From positions 1,094,001 to 1,158,000 of the forward strand of contig NZ_OY776217.1 in NCBI RefSeq assembly GCF_963675455.1: DNA of 64,000 nucleotides, written 5' to 3'. Shown here piece after piece: positions 36,127 to 45,599 of the stretch (the stretch's first letter is position 1; every line of letters begins with the position of its first letter). The notes under the pieces are model-generated. The model ran no database searches and was not told the DNA's origin. It worked only from the letters and a program-made list of their open reading frames with translations. This stretch comes from Emcibacter sp. (GTDB lineage Bacteria > Pseudomonadota > Alphaproteobacteria > Sphingomonadales > Emcibacteraceae). The translations under genes and the position numbers were made by a program.

Positions 36127-36807
36127 TCAAACTGGATTACATAGATCACTAAAATTATGTTCTAGTGTTAATTTGATTTCGTGGCCAATTTGTCGAACAG
36201 TTGCGTATTGAGGTCCATGTGTTGGAGACCGGTCTGGTTTTCCTCCTCCACCTAAAATCCAACCGCCTTTGTTAAATTTAGACATTTTTGCGTAATGTGA
36301 TGTCAAGACGGGGTCAACGTGCGCACCGCCATCTTTATTCGCCATTGTTAGAACCAGTTGTTTTCTGGAAATTGTACCAGCTTGACTCAATGTTGCACCT
36401 TTTACAGGGTTCTCGATTGTACTTGGAAACCTTGATACAACTTGTTTCCACCAAGAATTAAATTTTATTTTGTCAAAAGGCTGCCGTGTAGGATTGTCGT
36501 CGAGGATAGGAACGAATATGTCATCGCCTGCTCCAAATCTCATATAAACAAGATGGTGACTTTCAAGCAAATTACCTTTGTTATCTTCCATTGGAGTAGA
36601 GTGGAAAGGAATATCTTTTTTGTTGAGTTGGCTTAATAATGAGTGAGAACTATTGGTATCATGAACCAATACACGTATACATTGAGCAATTCTAGCTGCT
36701 TCGCCAACAAAACCTTGATCGTAACCATGATTTGATAGACACAAGCTCTGGTAAGTTTGCTTGAGATGTTCACGGAGATCTACTTCAGTTTTAGCATATT
36801 TTGTCAT
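36127..36807 (-). CDS. AT-rich orphan gene, uncharacterised 226-residue protein
   Basis: 226 residues of soluble protein. Notable segments are VLVHDTNSSHSLLSQL, ESHHLVYMRFG and MANKDGGAHVDPVL, rich in His and Asp and looking conserved and possibly catalytic. I recall hypothetical proteins with the same SHH and DGGAHVDP motifs in many bacteria, none with a known function. The gene and its flanks are clearly more AT-rich than the surroundings and its codon use differs, which suggests horizontal acquisition. No signal peptide or membrane helix. Confidence 0.75.
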   Translation of the reverse strand: MTKYAKTEVDLREHLKQTYQSLCLSNHGYDQGFVGEAARIAQCIRVLVHDTNSSHSLLSQLNKKDIPFHSTPMEDNKGNLLESHHLVYMRFGAGDDIFVPILDDNPTRQPFDKIKFNSWWKQVVSRFPSTIENPVKGATLSQAGTISRKQLVLTMANKDGGAHVDPVLTSHYAKMSKFNKGGWILGGGGKPDRSPTHGPQYATVRQIGHEIKLTLEHNFSDLCNPV

Positions 36808-36907
36808 TTGTATTCCATGCCCCGATAAGATATTTTATCTCTAAAGTAGTAATTTTCTGCCAAAAGAGGTAAATGAGCTTATGCTATAATTCAGTGAGAA
36901 AAAAGAA

Positions 36908-36933
36908 AAAAGCCCGGGATCTTCCGGGCTTTT
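36908..36933. terminator. Bidirectional terminator
   Basis: GCCCGG (36912-36917) pairs with CCGGGC (36924-36929), extended by A/T pairs with an A-rich 5' flank and Ts after. It ends the reverse oxygenase operon. Confidence 0.88.
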
Positions 36934-36955
36934 CTGTTTCAGGGGACACTAAGGT

Positions 36956-37438
36956 CTAAATATAACTGATAATCGAGCCGTGCGAGGCGTCGCAGTTGAT
37001 CAGGTCGACCCGCTTGCGCTTGATCTTGTATGTCTCTCCCTCCCGCACCAGCGTGTGGGTGCAGGTGCCGGCAAAGACGGTCTGGGTCCGGTAAAAGGTT
37101 ACGGCCTGAAAGTTCGACTTCACCGTGCAGTTGCCGGTCTCCTCGTCAAACTCCAGTAGCCGGACATTGCCCAGCAGGTGCGAGCTTCTCACCGGATATT
37201 GCTTGGACGGGGCCTGGGCATGATCCAGGTTATGATAGCGGATGGTCATCATCGCCCGGTCGTCATAAAAGATCGAGATATGGTTGAGCGGGTCAGCCTG
37301 GTCCGGCGTCACCGGCATCCAGTAATCGCCGTCCTCGGTAAACAATTCGATCCAGGCGCGGAGGTCGAGGCTGTCCAAGAGATCGGCCTCGTGATAGAGG
37401 AAGGCCTCGAGTTCCTGTATATCGGGTTGAGTACTCAT
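36956..37438 (-). CDS. Ring-hydroxylating dioxygenase beta subunit
   Basis: 160-residue small subunit with the SnoaL-like fold (DLRAWIELFTEDGDYWMPV; FYRTQTVFAGTCTH). It stabilises the alpha subunit in Rieske oxygenases. It lies 1 bp after the alpha gene on the reverse strand. It is the last gene of a six-gene operon that begins with an acyl-CoA ligase. The electron-transfer reductase is not in the window. Confidence 0.92.
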   Translation of the reverse strand: MSTQPDIQELEAFLYHEADLLDSLDLRAWIELFTEDGDYWMPVTPDQADPLNHISIFYDDRAMMTIRYHNLDHAQAPSKQYPVRSSHLLGNVRLLEFDEETGNCTVKSNFQAVTFYRTQTVFAGTCTHTLVREGETYKIKRKRVDLINCDASHGSIISYI

Positions 37439-37439
37439 C

Positions 37440-38756
37440 TTACGCGGCCTCCTTCTTGTCTTCCCGGATCATATAGTCGAGCCAGGCGTGATACTGGTTG
37501 CGCAGGCTGATATCGCTGGTGCCGATGGCCCGGGTCATGTGACCCTCCGGATGCTGTTCCTTGTTCAGGTACCGCTGCATGTCGACCCATTCGGTGCCGC
37601 CCGATTGCAGGCCTTCCTGCAGGCGCACGTAGGCCTCCAGATCGTCACTGCCGACCATGGAGGAGGGGGAATTGATCAGGCGGCTGTAGAGCAATGTCCG
37701 TTGCAGCATCTCGTCCGGCGCGCCCTTGAGCCGGAAGGTCATGGTTTCGATCTCGGTCTCATTGTGGGAAATGGGACGGACGATGCGGATCGACTGGATG
37801 GCGCCCTTGATGGTCAGCGACGGATAATAGATGGTGTTGTGCCGGTTGATGGACAGGATCTGGTGGGTTTTTTCCTCGCCGTAGGCCTTGTACATGGCTT
37901 CCATATAACCGGGGATGTCGCGGTATTCGCTGTGGATGCTCATCTGGCCGCCGGTGTAGCCATGGCCGTAAGGGCCGACGGACACACCCATTTCGTCAAA
38001 GAATTCGTAACTGGAACCGAAGGGCGAGATGATGTCCGCCTCGCGGGAATATTCGTCAGGGTTCGGCAGTTCCTTGATATAGGCGTGACAGGCGTCGCCG
38101 ACCGACTTGTGGGTGACCATCGGATGCATGGTGTCGTTCAGGTTATCGACAAAGAATTTCCAGTTGCAGTTATGGCGATAACGCAAGACCCCGCCGGCAA
38201 TTTCCAGTTCACCGTCCGGTGAGCGGTCGATCATATTGTCGATGGAGGTTTTGGCGTCACCGAGGAAGCTTTCCAGATCGACCATGGTGCTGTCGAGGGT
38301 GGCGAAGACGAAACCGCGATAGCTTTCGGTGCGCACCTGCCTGAGGCTCATTTTCGGATCATGGATGTCGAATTCGGTGCCGTCATAGCCTTTCTTGTCA
38401 GGCACGCCCATCAGGGTGCCGTCGGTCTTGAAGGTCCAGCCGTGATAGCAGCAACGGAAAATGCGGGCCTTGCCGCAGGGTTTGCCTTCCAGCTTGGCGC
38501 CGCGGTGGGTGCACTGGTTATGCATGACGTGAATCTCGCCCTTGCCGTCGCGGGCGACAATGACCGGTCGCTTGCCGATATTGACGGTCAGAAAGTCGCC
38601 GGACTCGGGGATCTGGGTTTCATGGCACATGTAAATCCAGGCGCGGCCGAAAATGCGCTCCATCTCCAGGTCGAACAGCTCCGGATCGGTATAGACGCTG
38701 CGGTGAATCCGGGCCGGCTCCACCAGTTTTTTAATGTCTTCAGTCGTATGATGCAT
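37440..38756 (-). CDS. Rieske ring-hydroxylating dioxygenase alpha subunit
   Basis: About 438-residue catalytic subunit that inserts oxygen into an aromatic ring. The Rieske site is CTHRGAKLEG followed by CCYHGW; the mononuclear iron site has D-x2-H-x4-H in NDTMHPMVTH. I place the start at ATG 38756: GAGGAG is 8 nt upstream, while a TTG at 38774 would overlap the upstream SDR gene's stop. It pairs with a beta subunit, as in benzoate-, phthalate- or phenylpropionate-type oxygenases. The operon also holds a CoA ligase and thiolase-fold proteins, so an aromatic acid or sterol-like substrate is likely, but the exact one is unknown. Confidence 0.93.
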   Translation of the reverse strand: MHHTTEDIKKLVEPARIHRSVYTDPELFDLEMERIFGRAWIYMCHETQIPESGDFLTVNIGKRPVIVARDGKGEIHVMHNQCTHRGAKLEGKPCGKARIFRCCYHGWTFKTDGTLMGVPDKKGYDGTEFDIHDPKMSLRQVRTESYRGFVFATLDSTMVDLESFLGDAKTSIDNMIDRSPDGELEIAGGVLRYRHNCNWKFFVDNLNDTMHPMVTHKSVGDACHAYIKELPNPDEYSREADIISPFGSSYEFFDEMGVSVGPYGHGYTGGQMSIHSEYRDIPGYMEAMYKAYGEEKTHQILSINRHNTIYYPSLTIKGAIQSIRIVRPISHNETEIETMTFRLKGAPDEMLQRTLLYSRLINSPSSMVGSDDLEAYVRLQEGLQSGGTEWVDMQRYLNKEQHPEGHMTRAIGTSDISLRNQYHAWLDYMIREDKKEAA

Positions 38757-38770
38757 CGATCTTACTCCTC

Positions 38771-39499
38771 TCAAAGCGAAATTGAACCGAGGCTGCTGCC
38801 GCCGCAGACAAACAAAGTCTGGCCGGTGATGAAGCTGCTCGACGGTTTCAGGAAAAACAGGGTGGCCTCGGCGATGTCATCCACATTGCCCAGTCGTTTG
38901 ACGGGGATGCTGTCGGCCAGGGCACGTGCCTGGTCGCTTTCCTCGGGGATGACGTCGGTGAACATGTCGGTGACGATGGGGCCGGGGGCAATGGCGTTGA
39001 CGGTGATGCCGTGTCTGCCCAGCTCCATGGCCCAGGTGCGGGTCATGCTGATGATGGCGGCCTTGGTCCCGGCATAGCTGGTCCGGGTCGGCAGGCCGAC
39101 CACGGCGCGGGACGACATATTGACGATACGGCCGAAGCCGGCATTTTTCATGGCTGGGAGAAACGCCTGGGTCAGGGTGATGGCGGCGCCCAGGTGCAGG
39201 TTGGTCAGGTAATCCAGGTCTTCCAGCCTGACCTCCTCGATCAGGGACGGGCGGATGACGCCGGCATTATTGACCAGTGAGGTGATCTGGAACTCTTTGG
39301 CCAGTTCACCGGCGACTTCTTTTGTCGCGTCCGGATCGGCCAGATCCACTTCCCGGTAGGCAAGGTGTTTATGGTCAAAATCCGGTTTGCCGCGAGCCAG
39401 GCTGATCACGTCATAGCCGGCGTCCAGCAGGTGACGGCTGATGGCGGCGCCAATACCGGCGCTGCCGCCGGTAACAACGGCTGCGGGGCGTTCAGTCAT
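38771..39499 (-). CDS. Short-chain dehydrogenase/reductase
   Basis: 242-residue NAD(P)-dependent oxidoreductase. Cofactor motif TGGSAGIG, NNAG, then catalytic Ser (MSSRA) and Tyr-x3-Lys (SYAGTKA). It probably dehydrogenates the dihydrodiol or hydroxyacyl product of the neighbouring oxygenase. Its start overlaps the DUF35 gene stop by 8 nt. Confidence 0.93.
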   Translation of the reverse strand: MTERPAAVVTGGSAGIGAAISRHLLDAGYDVISLARGKPDFDHKHLAYREVDLADPDATKEVAGELAKEFQITSLVNNAGVIRPSLIEEVRLEDLDYLTNLHLGAAITLTQAFLPAMKNAGFGRIVNMSSRAVVGLPTRTSYAGTKAAIISMTRTWAMELGRHGITVNAIAPGPIVTDMFTDVIPEESDQARALADSIPVKRLGNVDDIAEATLFFLKPSSSFITGQTLFVCGGSSLGSISL

Positions 39500-39833
39500 T
39501 TTCTTCTTCCTTCCTGTGGGCCCAATAAACGCTGCGGCCCTTGTGATCCTGTTCGGCCGAAAGGCTGACTTCCGTGCCGGATTCCATATCTTCCCCGCCG
39601 AGGTTGACCATCATGACGGTGCCGTCTTCCAACCGGACCGAACCAATGGTCCAGGGCAGGCGGTCCTGGAAAAATTCGTCCAGACTGTGGTACAGCGGCA
39701 CCGAGGCGAGAAGCTCGCCTTCGGCCCGGATGTCCATCCATTTCAGGTCGTCCGACAGACATTCGCCACAGATTTCCCGGACCGGATACTGGGTTTTGCC
39801 GCAGCAGGTGCAGACGGGAAGCTTGATGGTCAT
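39492..39833 (-). CDS. DUF35 OB-fold/zinc-ribbon partner of thiolase-fold enzyme
   Basis: 113 residues. The N-terminal zinc ribbon (CTCCGK, then CGECLS) is followed by an OB-fold. The start is at 39833 (MTIKLPVC); a longer start is rejected since 39833 overlaps the thiolase stop by 4 nt (ATGA). Such proteins assemble with Ltp2-type aldolases or thiolases (ChsH2 in steroid side-chain degradation is an example). Its pairing with the thiolase-fold gene upstream is thus meaningful. Confidence 0.9.
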   Translation of the reverse strand: MTIKLPVCTCCGKTQYPVREICGECLSDDLKWMDIRAEGELLASVPLYHSLDEFFQDRLPWTIGSVRLEDGTVMMVNLGGEDMESGTEVSLSAEQDHKGRSVYWAHRKEEEND

Positions 39834-41026
39834 GCTTTTTCTCCCGTTTGCAGAATGGCGGCGGTGGCGCACAGGCCGCGGTCGTAATTGATCATGCCGT
39901 AACCGCTGACCAGGGCGCGTTCTGCCCCTTTGACCTGCTGGCCCAGCGCGGTGCCGGTCAACTGGCGCATGGCTTCGACGACACCCATATATCCGGCAGC
40001 GGAACCGGCCTGGCCGCAGGACAGCTGGCCGCCGGAACTGTTATGGACAAGGCCGCCGCCGTCAAAGGTCAGTGGATTATCCTGGACAAAGCGGGCAGCC
40101 TCGCCCTTGGCGCAGAAGCCCAGATCCTCCATCTGCATCATCGAGATCACCGGATAATCGTCATAGGTATACAAGAGGTCCATGTCCTTTGGCCCAATCC
40201 CGGCCCGCTCATACATGCCGGGGGCGAAAATATCCCAGCCGGCGCGGTACTGGATCGGGTCTTCGTCGGTATAGGCATTATGCAGCTCGTCTGCGCCGCG
40301 GATGATGACATAGGGCCGGCCAAGCGACTTTGCCCGCTCCACCGACATGACCAGAAAGGCCTCCGCTCCGGCGCAGGGCATGACACAGTCGAACATATGC
40401 AGCGGTCCGGCGATCGGCCGGGCGTCCAGATAAGCTTCCAGGCTCAGGGGCTTTTTGATCAGGGCATGGTCGTAAGCCTGCGCGTTGTGGCGCTGGCTGA
40501 GGGCGATGCGGGCGAAATCTTCCCGTCTCGCGCCGAAGCGATCCATATAATTCTGTGTGATCAGGGCAAAGGCCCCGTTCGGACCGGCGGCCCCGTAGGG
40601 ATAAGAGGCGGCGGCGGAAAAGGTTGAAAAATTTTCCACCAGTTCCTTGAAACCTTCCTTTTTGCTGGTGTCGGCGCCGATACAGGCGATCACCTCGGCG
40701 TCCCCCGACTGGATGGCCCGGGCGGCCCGGCGCAGGGATACTACGCCCGACGCCCCGCCGAGCGGAACCTGTTCGATCCAGCGCGGGGTCAGGGAGAAAT
40801 ACTGGGTCAGGGTGATGGCGGAATCCGGGGCCAGGGTAAAGCTGGAGACGGCCAGCCCGTCAATATCCTGCTTGTCAATACCGGCGCTTTTCACCAGTTC
40901 CGCCAAGGCCCGGCCGAAAAACCACTGGGCGCCGTGGTCGCTGAAACGCACATAGGGGATTGTGACCGGCGCCACCAGGGCGACACCGTCATAAGAAGCC
41001 GGTTTTTTGGCAGACATTCTGCTCAT
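39830..41026 (-). CDS. Thiolase-fold (Ltp2-like) enzyme lacking thiolase catalytic residues
   Basis: 398-residue SCP2-thiolase-family protein. The nucleophile Cys region reads PLGGASGVVSL, with no Cys. The usual GHP histidine block reads SCGQAGSAAG. These losses match Ltp2-type retro-aldolases, which work with a DUF35 partner, and such a gene overlaps downstream. It would cleave a hydroxyacyl-CoA to a ketone or aldehyde. Its start overlaps the CoA ligase stop by 1 nt. Lyase activity is an inference; residual thiolase activity cannot be excluded. Confidence 0.85.
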   Translation of the reverse strand: MSRMSAKKPASYDGVALVAPVTIPYVRFSDHGAQWFFGRALAELVKSAGIDKQDIDGLAVSSFTLAPDSAITLTQYFSLTPRWIEQVPLGGASGVVSLRRAARAIQSGDAEVIACIGADTSKKEGFKELVENFSTFSAAASYPYGAAGPNGAFALITQNYMDRFGARREDFARIALSQRHNAQAYDHALIKKPLSLEAYLDARPIAGPLHMFDCVMPCAGAEAFLVMSVERAKSLGRPYVIIRGADELHNAYTDEDPIQYRAGWDIFAPGMYERAGIGPKDMDLLYTYDDYPVISMMQMEDLGFCAKGEAARFVQDNPLTFDGGGLVHNSSGGQLSCGQAGSAAGYMGVVEAMRQLTGTALGQQVKGAERALVSGYGMINYDRGLCATAAILQTGEKA

Positions 41027-42660
41027 CAGGCCGTTGCTCCCTGTTTTTTCGGTCGTTTTTTCAGATGCCGCAAGTCAATGGCATTTTTTTCTTCCACCAG
41101 TTTGCCGCACAGTGTTTTCACATCGCCGCGTTTGAGCTTTTTCGAGGCCGTCAGCGGCATCTCGGTGACAAAAGCGATATAGCCCGGTGTCTTGTAATAG
41201 GTCAGTTGTTCCATGGACCGGTCGAAAATTTCCCGGGCCAGCGGCTCACCGGCCGTCTGTCCTGCTTTCGGCACGATCAGGGCCATGACCTCGTCACCGC
41301 GCATCTCGTCATAAACCGGGGCGACGGCGACACTGTCGACGGCGGGATCCAGCAGCAGCACATTTTCCACCTCAAGGGCAGAGATATTCTCGCCGCTGCG
41401 GCGGACCACATTTTTTTTGCGATCAACAAAATAAAGCGACCCGTCCGGGCCCTGCCGGGCAATATCACCGGTATGCAGCCAGTTATCTTCCCATATTTCG
41501 GCGGTGGCGTCCTCGTTTTTGTGATAATGGTCGAAAAAGCCGCAGCGCGGATTGTCGCCCGCCGCCCGGACCAGAAGCTCGCCGGGCAGGCCTTTTTCCA
41601 CATCAACTCCGTCATCGTCCACAAGCCGGAATTCAACCTGGTCGGTGGCTTTGCCGAAACAGCATTCACCCACATGGCGCGGCTCATGGCTGGCAATGAT
41701 ACAGCCGCCGCAGCCTGATTCGGTCATGGCCCAGGCCTCGATCAGCGGAAAGCCGAAGCGTTCCTCGAAGGCGGCATGATGTTTGGGATTGACCCCGGCC
41801 CCGAAACCGAAGCGCACATTGTGGGCGGTATCGTCGTCGGTCGGGTCCATATTCAGCAGGATCGCCGGCAGCACACCCAGGTAATGGACGATGGTGGCGC
41901 CGCTGTCGCGCACGCTCTTCCACCAGCTTCCCGGATGGAAGCGGTCGAGCTGGATGATACAGCCGCCAACCGCCATCATGCCCATGGTGGAACAAGCCAG
42001 CGCATTCATATGCACCAGCGGCAGGGGTGTCAACAGCCGGTCCTCGCCGGGTTTGAGTTCGCAATAACCGCCCACATTACGGTACCAGTCACCGAAGGCG
42101 GTGAAATATTCATTGCTGAGTACGCAGCCTTTGGGCTGTCCGGTGCTGCCGGAGGTAAACAGCATAGCGCATTCGGTGGTACTGTCGGGGGTAAAGGTCT
42201 CGGCAGGACGGTCTGCGGCCGGCAGGTCATTGAGGTCAGAAGCGCACAGCGGGGGGCGGTCTGCATCTGTTTCCAGGTCGAGGGCTTCCTGCACCAGAGT
42301 CATTTTTTCCGGCAGGGACACCACAAGGTCCGCATCACCGTGAAAGATAATATAATGAATGTCCTGCGGGCTTGCCTCGCCGTTCAGCGGGATAATGCCG
42401 ACGCCGAGGGCGTTCAGCGCCAGCCAGTGAAAGAAAAAGTCCGGCCGGTTTTCCAGCAGGATGGCGACCCGGTGTCCCGGGCCATATCCGGCGTTCCGGT
42501 AGGCCGCTGTCCGTTTCTCTGCCTCGCCGTTCATTTCCCCATAGGTATAGTCCAGTGCCCCGTCGCTGTAGCCGCGGGCGGCGGAGGCGGGAATATGGAG
42601 AAACGGGCGATCCCCGTAGTTTTTCACCGACTGTGAAAAGACGTCAAAGACTGTTTGCAT
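41026..42660 (-). CDS. Acyl-CoA ligase (AMP-forming)
   Basis: 544-residue adenylate-forming enzyme that activates a carboxylic acid to its CoA thioester. The P-loop-like MLFTSGSTGQPKG and the C-terminal LKRGDVK are conserved. I prefer ATG 42660 (MQTVFDVFSQ), which has CAGGG 8 nt upstream, over a TTG at 42678. It is the first gene of the oxygenase operon, divergent from a MarR gene. The substrate is probably an aromatic or alicyclic acid. Confidence 0.92.
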   Translation of the reverse strand: MQTVFDVFSQSVKNYGDRPFLHIPASAARGYSDGALDYTYGEMNGEAEKRTAAYRNAGYGPGHRVAILLENRPDFFFHWLALNALGVGIIPLNGEASPQDIHYIIFHGDADLVVSLPEKMTLVQEALDLETDADRPPLCASDLNDLPAADRPAETFTPDSTTECAMLFTSGSTGQPKGCVLSNEYFTAFGDWYRNVGGYCELKPGEDRLLTPLPLVHMNALACSTMGMMAVGGCIIQLDRFHPGSWWKSVRDSGATIVHYLGVLPAILLNMDPTDDDTAHNVRFGFGAGVNPKHHAAFEERFGFPLIEAWAMTESGCGGCIIASHEPRHVGECCFGKATDQVEFRLVDDDGVDVEKGLPGELLVRAAGDNPRCGFFDHYHKNEDATAEIWEDNWLHTGDIARQGPDGSLYFVDRKKNVVRRSGENISALEVENVLLLDPAVDSVAVAPVYDEMRGDEVMALIVPKAGQTAGEPLAREIFDRSMEQLTYYKTPGYIAFVTEMPLTASKKLKRGDVKTLCGKLVEEKNAIDLRHLKKRPKKQGATA

Positions 42661-42723
42661 TTTATTACCCTGAATCAATAGACATTAAGCCTAACACAGG
42701 GTAGAATACATGAAAAGTAAAAT

Positions 42724-42737
42724 TATGAAAATTCATA
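42724..42737. promoter_or_regulatory. Candidate MarR operator between divergent genes
   Basis: TATGAA and TTCATA are exact inverted repeats with a 2-nt centre, lying 14 bp before the MarR start and 63 bp before the CoA ligase start. They could control both. Confidence 0.5.
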
Positions 42738-42750
42738 CAAAGGTATATAA

Positions 42751-43191
42751 GTGACTAAAACGACCAAGTCCGGGTTTCTTGATGACTATCTTTCCCACCT
42801 GCTGGCCCGGGCAAGCCATCTGGTGGCGGAGGATTTCAGCGATACCCTGAAGGCGGCCGGGATCGACCGGGGGCGCTGGCGCATTCTGGCGGCGCTCAGC
42901 GATACCGATGAAATGCCCATCGGCCGGCTGGCCAAGGCGGTGCTGATGAAGCAGCCGACCCTGACCAAGATCCTTGACCGCATGGAGGGTGAAGACCTGG
43001 TGCGGCGGCATAATTCCCCCGATGACCGGCGGTCCACCCTGATCCGCATTACCGGCCGGGGCCGGGATATGGTCTCGGATCTTCTGGTCAAATCAAAGGA
43101 GCAGGAACAACAGATCCTGAAAAGCTATAGCGACAAGGAAGAGCAGGTCCTCAAGCATGTGCTGCGCACTCTGATTGAGCGGATGGAATAG
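42751..43191 (+). CDS. MarR-family transcriptional regulator
   Basis: 146-residue winged-helix regulator with a GTG start; AAAGG at 42739-42743 is 7 nt upstream. Recognition region: KQPTLTKILDRMEGEDLV and wing DDRRSTLI. It is divergent from the CoA ligase/oxygenase operon and probably represses it until an aryl-CoA or acid accumulates. It abuts the reverse DUF188 gene tail to tail with no gap. Confidence 0.92.
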   Translation: MTKTTKSGFLDDYLSHLLARASHLVAEDFSDTLKAAGIDRGRWRILAALSDTDEMPIGRLAKAVLMKQPTLTKILDRMEGEDLVRRHNSPDDRRSTLIRITGRGRDMVSDLLVKSKEQEQQILKSYSDKEEQVLKHVLRTLIERME

Positions 43192-43656
43192 TCACCGGGC
43201 TTTGAGTTTTTCCCGCACAGCCTTTTCCAGGGCTTCCAGAAAGCGCGACCGGTCGGCCTTGCTGAAGGTCGGGTTATAGCCTTTGCTTTCGCCGGTTTCG
43301 CGCATGTGGGCCTTGAGGTCGCGCATGGCCACGGCCATGCCGATATTTTCCTCGGAAAAGGCCCGGCCGGTGGGGCCAAGGGCGGCGGCGCCCGCATCCA
43401 GACATCTTTTTGCCAGCGGAATGTCCGCGGTGATGGCGATGTCATTGTTGGTGATATGTTCTGCAATCCAGTCGTCGGCGGCGTCCGCTCCGTCGGAAAC
43501 AACGATTTTCTGCACCAGTGGTCCCACTTCCATGCGCATCCACTGGTTACTGACCAGATAGGCGGCCAGCTCATGGCGATAGGCGACCTTCAGCGCCTCC
43601 TCCTTGACCGGGCAGGCGTCGGCATCAATAAACAGTCTGATCTTTTGGGCAGTCAT
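43192..43656 (-). CDS. DUF188 (YaiI/YqxD, UPF0178) protein
   Basis: 154-residue protein with the family's FIDADACPVK and SDGADAADDWI. It has a PIN-like fold, so nuclease activity has been suggested. I place the start at 43656 (MTAQKIRLF), since the 21-residue longer form lacks family support. The gene is not related to its catabolic neighbours. Confidence 0.9.
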   Translation of the reverse strand: MTAQKIRLFIDADACPVKEEALKVAYRHELAAYLVSNQWMRMEVGPLVQKIVVSDGADAADDWIAEHITNNDIAITADIPLAKRCLDAGAAALGPTGRAFSEENIGMAVAMRDLKAHMRETGESKGYNPTFSKADRSRFLEALEKAVREKLKAR

Positions 43657-43881
43657 TCCACGGGGTTCCTGATTCTCTTCGCGCGGGAAGTTATAGCGGT
43701 ATATCCTCAGGAGAATCAATCCCCGCTGATATTCACGCTATGACGGAATCCCCCTATGGACGTCGATTCTTCCAGGGTTATACTAAAGAATGATGTTTGC
43801 GAACCGGGGAGTCTAACCCTAGGTCCAATGGACCTGCCTGAATAAAAACGATAAGTTCAGCATATATAGTGGAGGTATAGA

Positions 43882-45576
43882 ATGCAAAAGCTTGTAAAAA
43901 GCTATGTAAACGGGATTTCGGACAAACCCCTGCGGTATCAGACCATAGGTGAAGCCTTTGACGAGGCGGTGGATCTTTATGGCGAGCGGGAGGCCCTGGT
44001 GGTGCGTCACCAGGATATCCGCTGGACCTATCAGGAATTTGCACAGCAGGTTAATGACTTTGCCGCCGGACTTGTGGCGCTGGGGCTCGAGCCCGGCGAC
44101 CGGGTCGGGGTCTGGGCGCCCAACTGCGCCGAATGGGTCATTACCCAGTTCGCCACGGCCAAGGCCGGCATCATCCAGGTCAATATCAACCCGGCCTACC
44201 GGCGGGCGGAACTGGAATATGTGCTCAACAAGGTGGGTTGCAAGGCCCTGGTGACGGCGGCCAGCTTCAAGTCCAGCGACTATATGGCCATGATTACTGA
44301 TCTGGCGCCGGAGCTGGCGACCTGCACCCCGGGTTCACTGAAGGCAAAAAGACTGCCGGAGCTTGAATGTGTGATCCGTCTGGGCGAGGATAAAACCCCC
44401 GGCTGTTATAATTTTTCAGATGTTGCGGGACTGGCAAATGACAGTCACCGCAACAGGCTGGAGGAACTGAAACCGGTCCTCGATCCGGACGACGCCATCA
44501 ATATCCAGTTTACCAGCGGCACCACCGGCTCGCCCAAAGGGGCGACACTGAGCCATTTCAATATCCTCAACAATGGCTTTTTTGTCGGCGAGGCCATGAA
44601 TTTCACCGAACAGGACCGGCTTTGCATTCCGGTACCGCTTTATCACTGTTTCGGTATGGTCATGAGCAACCTGACCTGTGTGACCCACGGCGCCTGCATG
44701 ATCTATCCCAATGACGGCTTCGATCCGCTGCTGACCCTGCAGACGGTGGCGGAGGAAAAATGCACGGCCCTGCACGGGGTGCCGACCATGTTCATCGCTG
44801 AACTGGATCATCCGGACTTTGACAGTTTTGATCTTTCCTCCCTCCGCACCGGCATCATGGCCGGGGCGTCCTGTCCGATCGAGGTGATGAAACGGGTGGT
44901 CTCCCAAATGCATATGTCGGAAGTGACCATCGCTTACGGCATGACCGAAACCAGCCCGGTCAGTTTCCAGTCAAGCGGTGACGACAGCTTGGAAAAACGC
45001 GTGTCCACGGTCGGCCGCATCCATCCCCATGTGGAAGTCAAGGTGGTGGATGACCAGGGCCGGGTAACTGACGCCGGGGTCAAGGGGGAACTGATGACCC
45101 GGGGATATAGCGTCATGAAAGGCTACTGGGCCGATCTGGAACGCACGGCCGAGGCCATTGACGAGGTCGGCTGGATGCACACCGGCGATCTGGCCATTCT
45201 TGATGACGAGGGCTACTGCAACATCGTCGGCCGGGTCAAGGATATGGTGATCCGGGGCGGGGAGAATATCTATCCCCGCGAGATCGAGGAATTCCTTTAC
45301 CGGCATAAAAAAATCCAGGACGTGCAGGTGTTCGGCGTGCCCGATGACAAATATGGCGAGGAGCTTTGTGCCTGGATCTGCCTCAAGAACGGACAGGAAG
45401 CCGATGCAGAAGAGATCGTCGGCTTTTGCAAGGGTCAGATCGCCCATTACAAGATCCCCCGCTATATCCGCTTTGTTGATGAATTCCCGATGACCGTGAC
45501 CGGCAAGATCCAGAAATTCATCATGCGCGATAAAATGATCGAGGAACTCGATCTCGATGAACAGAAAACAGCCTGA
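43882..45576 (+). CDS. Long/medium-chain fatty acid-CoA ligase (AMP-forming)
   Basis: 564-residue FadD-like enzyme with [24 protein letters not shown] and the C-terminal [16 protein letters not shown] 7-11 nt upstream supports the start. A second ligase follows after 23 bp, so both are probably cotranscribed. Such enzymes activate fatty or phenylalkanoic acids. Confidence 0.93.
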   Translation: MQKLVKSYVNGISDKPLRYQTIGEAFDEAVDLYGEREALVVRHQDIRWTYQEFAQQVNDFAAGLVALGLEPGDRVGVWAPNCAEWVITQFATAKAGIIQVNINPAYRRAELEYVLNKVGCKALVTAASFKSSDYMAMITDLAPELATCTPGSLKAKRLPELECVIRLGEDKTPGCYNFSDVAGLANDSHRNRLEELKPVLDPDDAINIQFTSGTTGSPKGATLSHFNILNNGFFVGEAMNFTEQDRLCIPVPLYHCFGMVMSNLTCVTHGACMIYPNDGFDPLLTLQTVAEEKCTALHGVPTMFIAELDHPDFDSFDLSSLRTGIMAGASCPIEVMKRVVSQMHMSEVTIAYGMTETSPVSFQSSGDDSLEKRVSTVGRIHPHVEVKVVDDQGRVTDAGVKGELMTRGYSVMKGYWADLERTAEAIDEVGWMHTGDLAILDDEGYCNIVGRVKDMVIRGGENIYPREIEEFLYRHKKIQDVQVFGVPDDKYGEELCAWICLKNGQEADAEEIVGFCKGQIAHYKIPRYIRFVDEFPMTVTGKIQKFIMRDKMIEELDLDEQKTA

Positions 45577-45599
45577 GGACGGGCGGCAGGAGTGAATAG

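Noticed and set aside
35864..36211. 115-codon forward frame across the GDT1 fragment
   Set aside because: Out of frame with the recognisable GDT1 remnant, and its residues look like random arginine/proline-rich translation.
35310..36955. Prophage or IS remnant at the accessory patch
   Set aside because: No transposase, integrase, terminal repeats or target duplications are visible.
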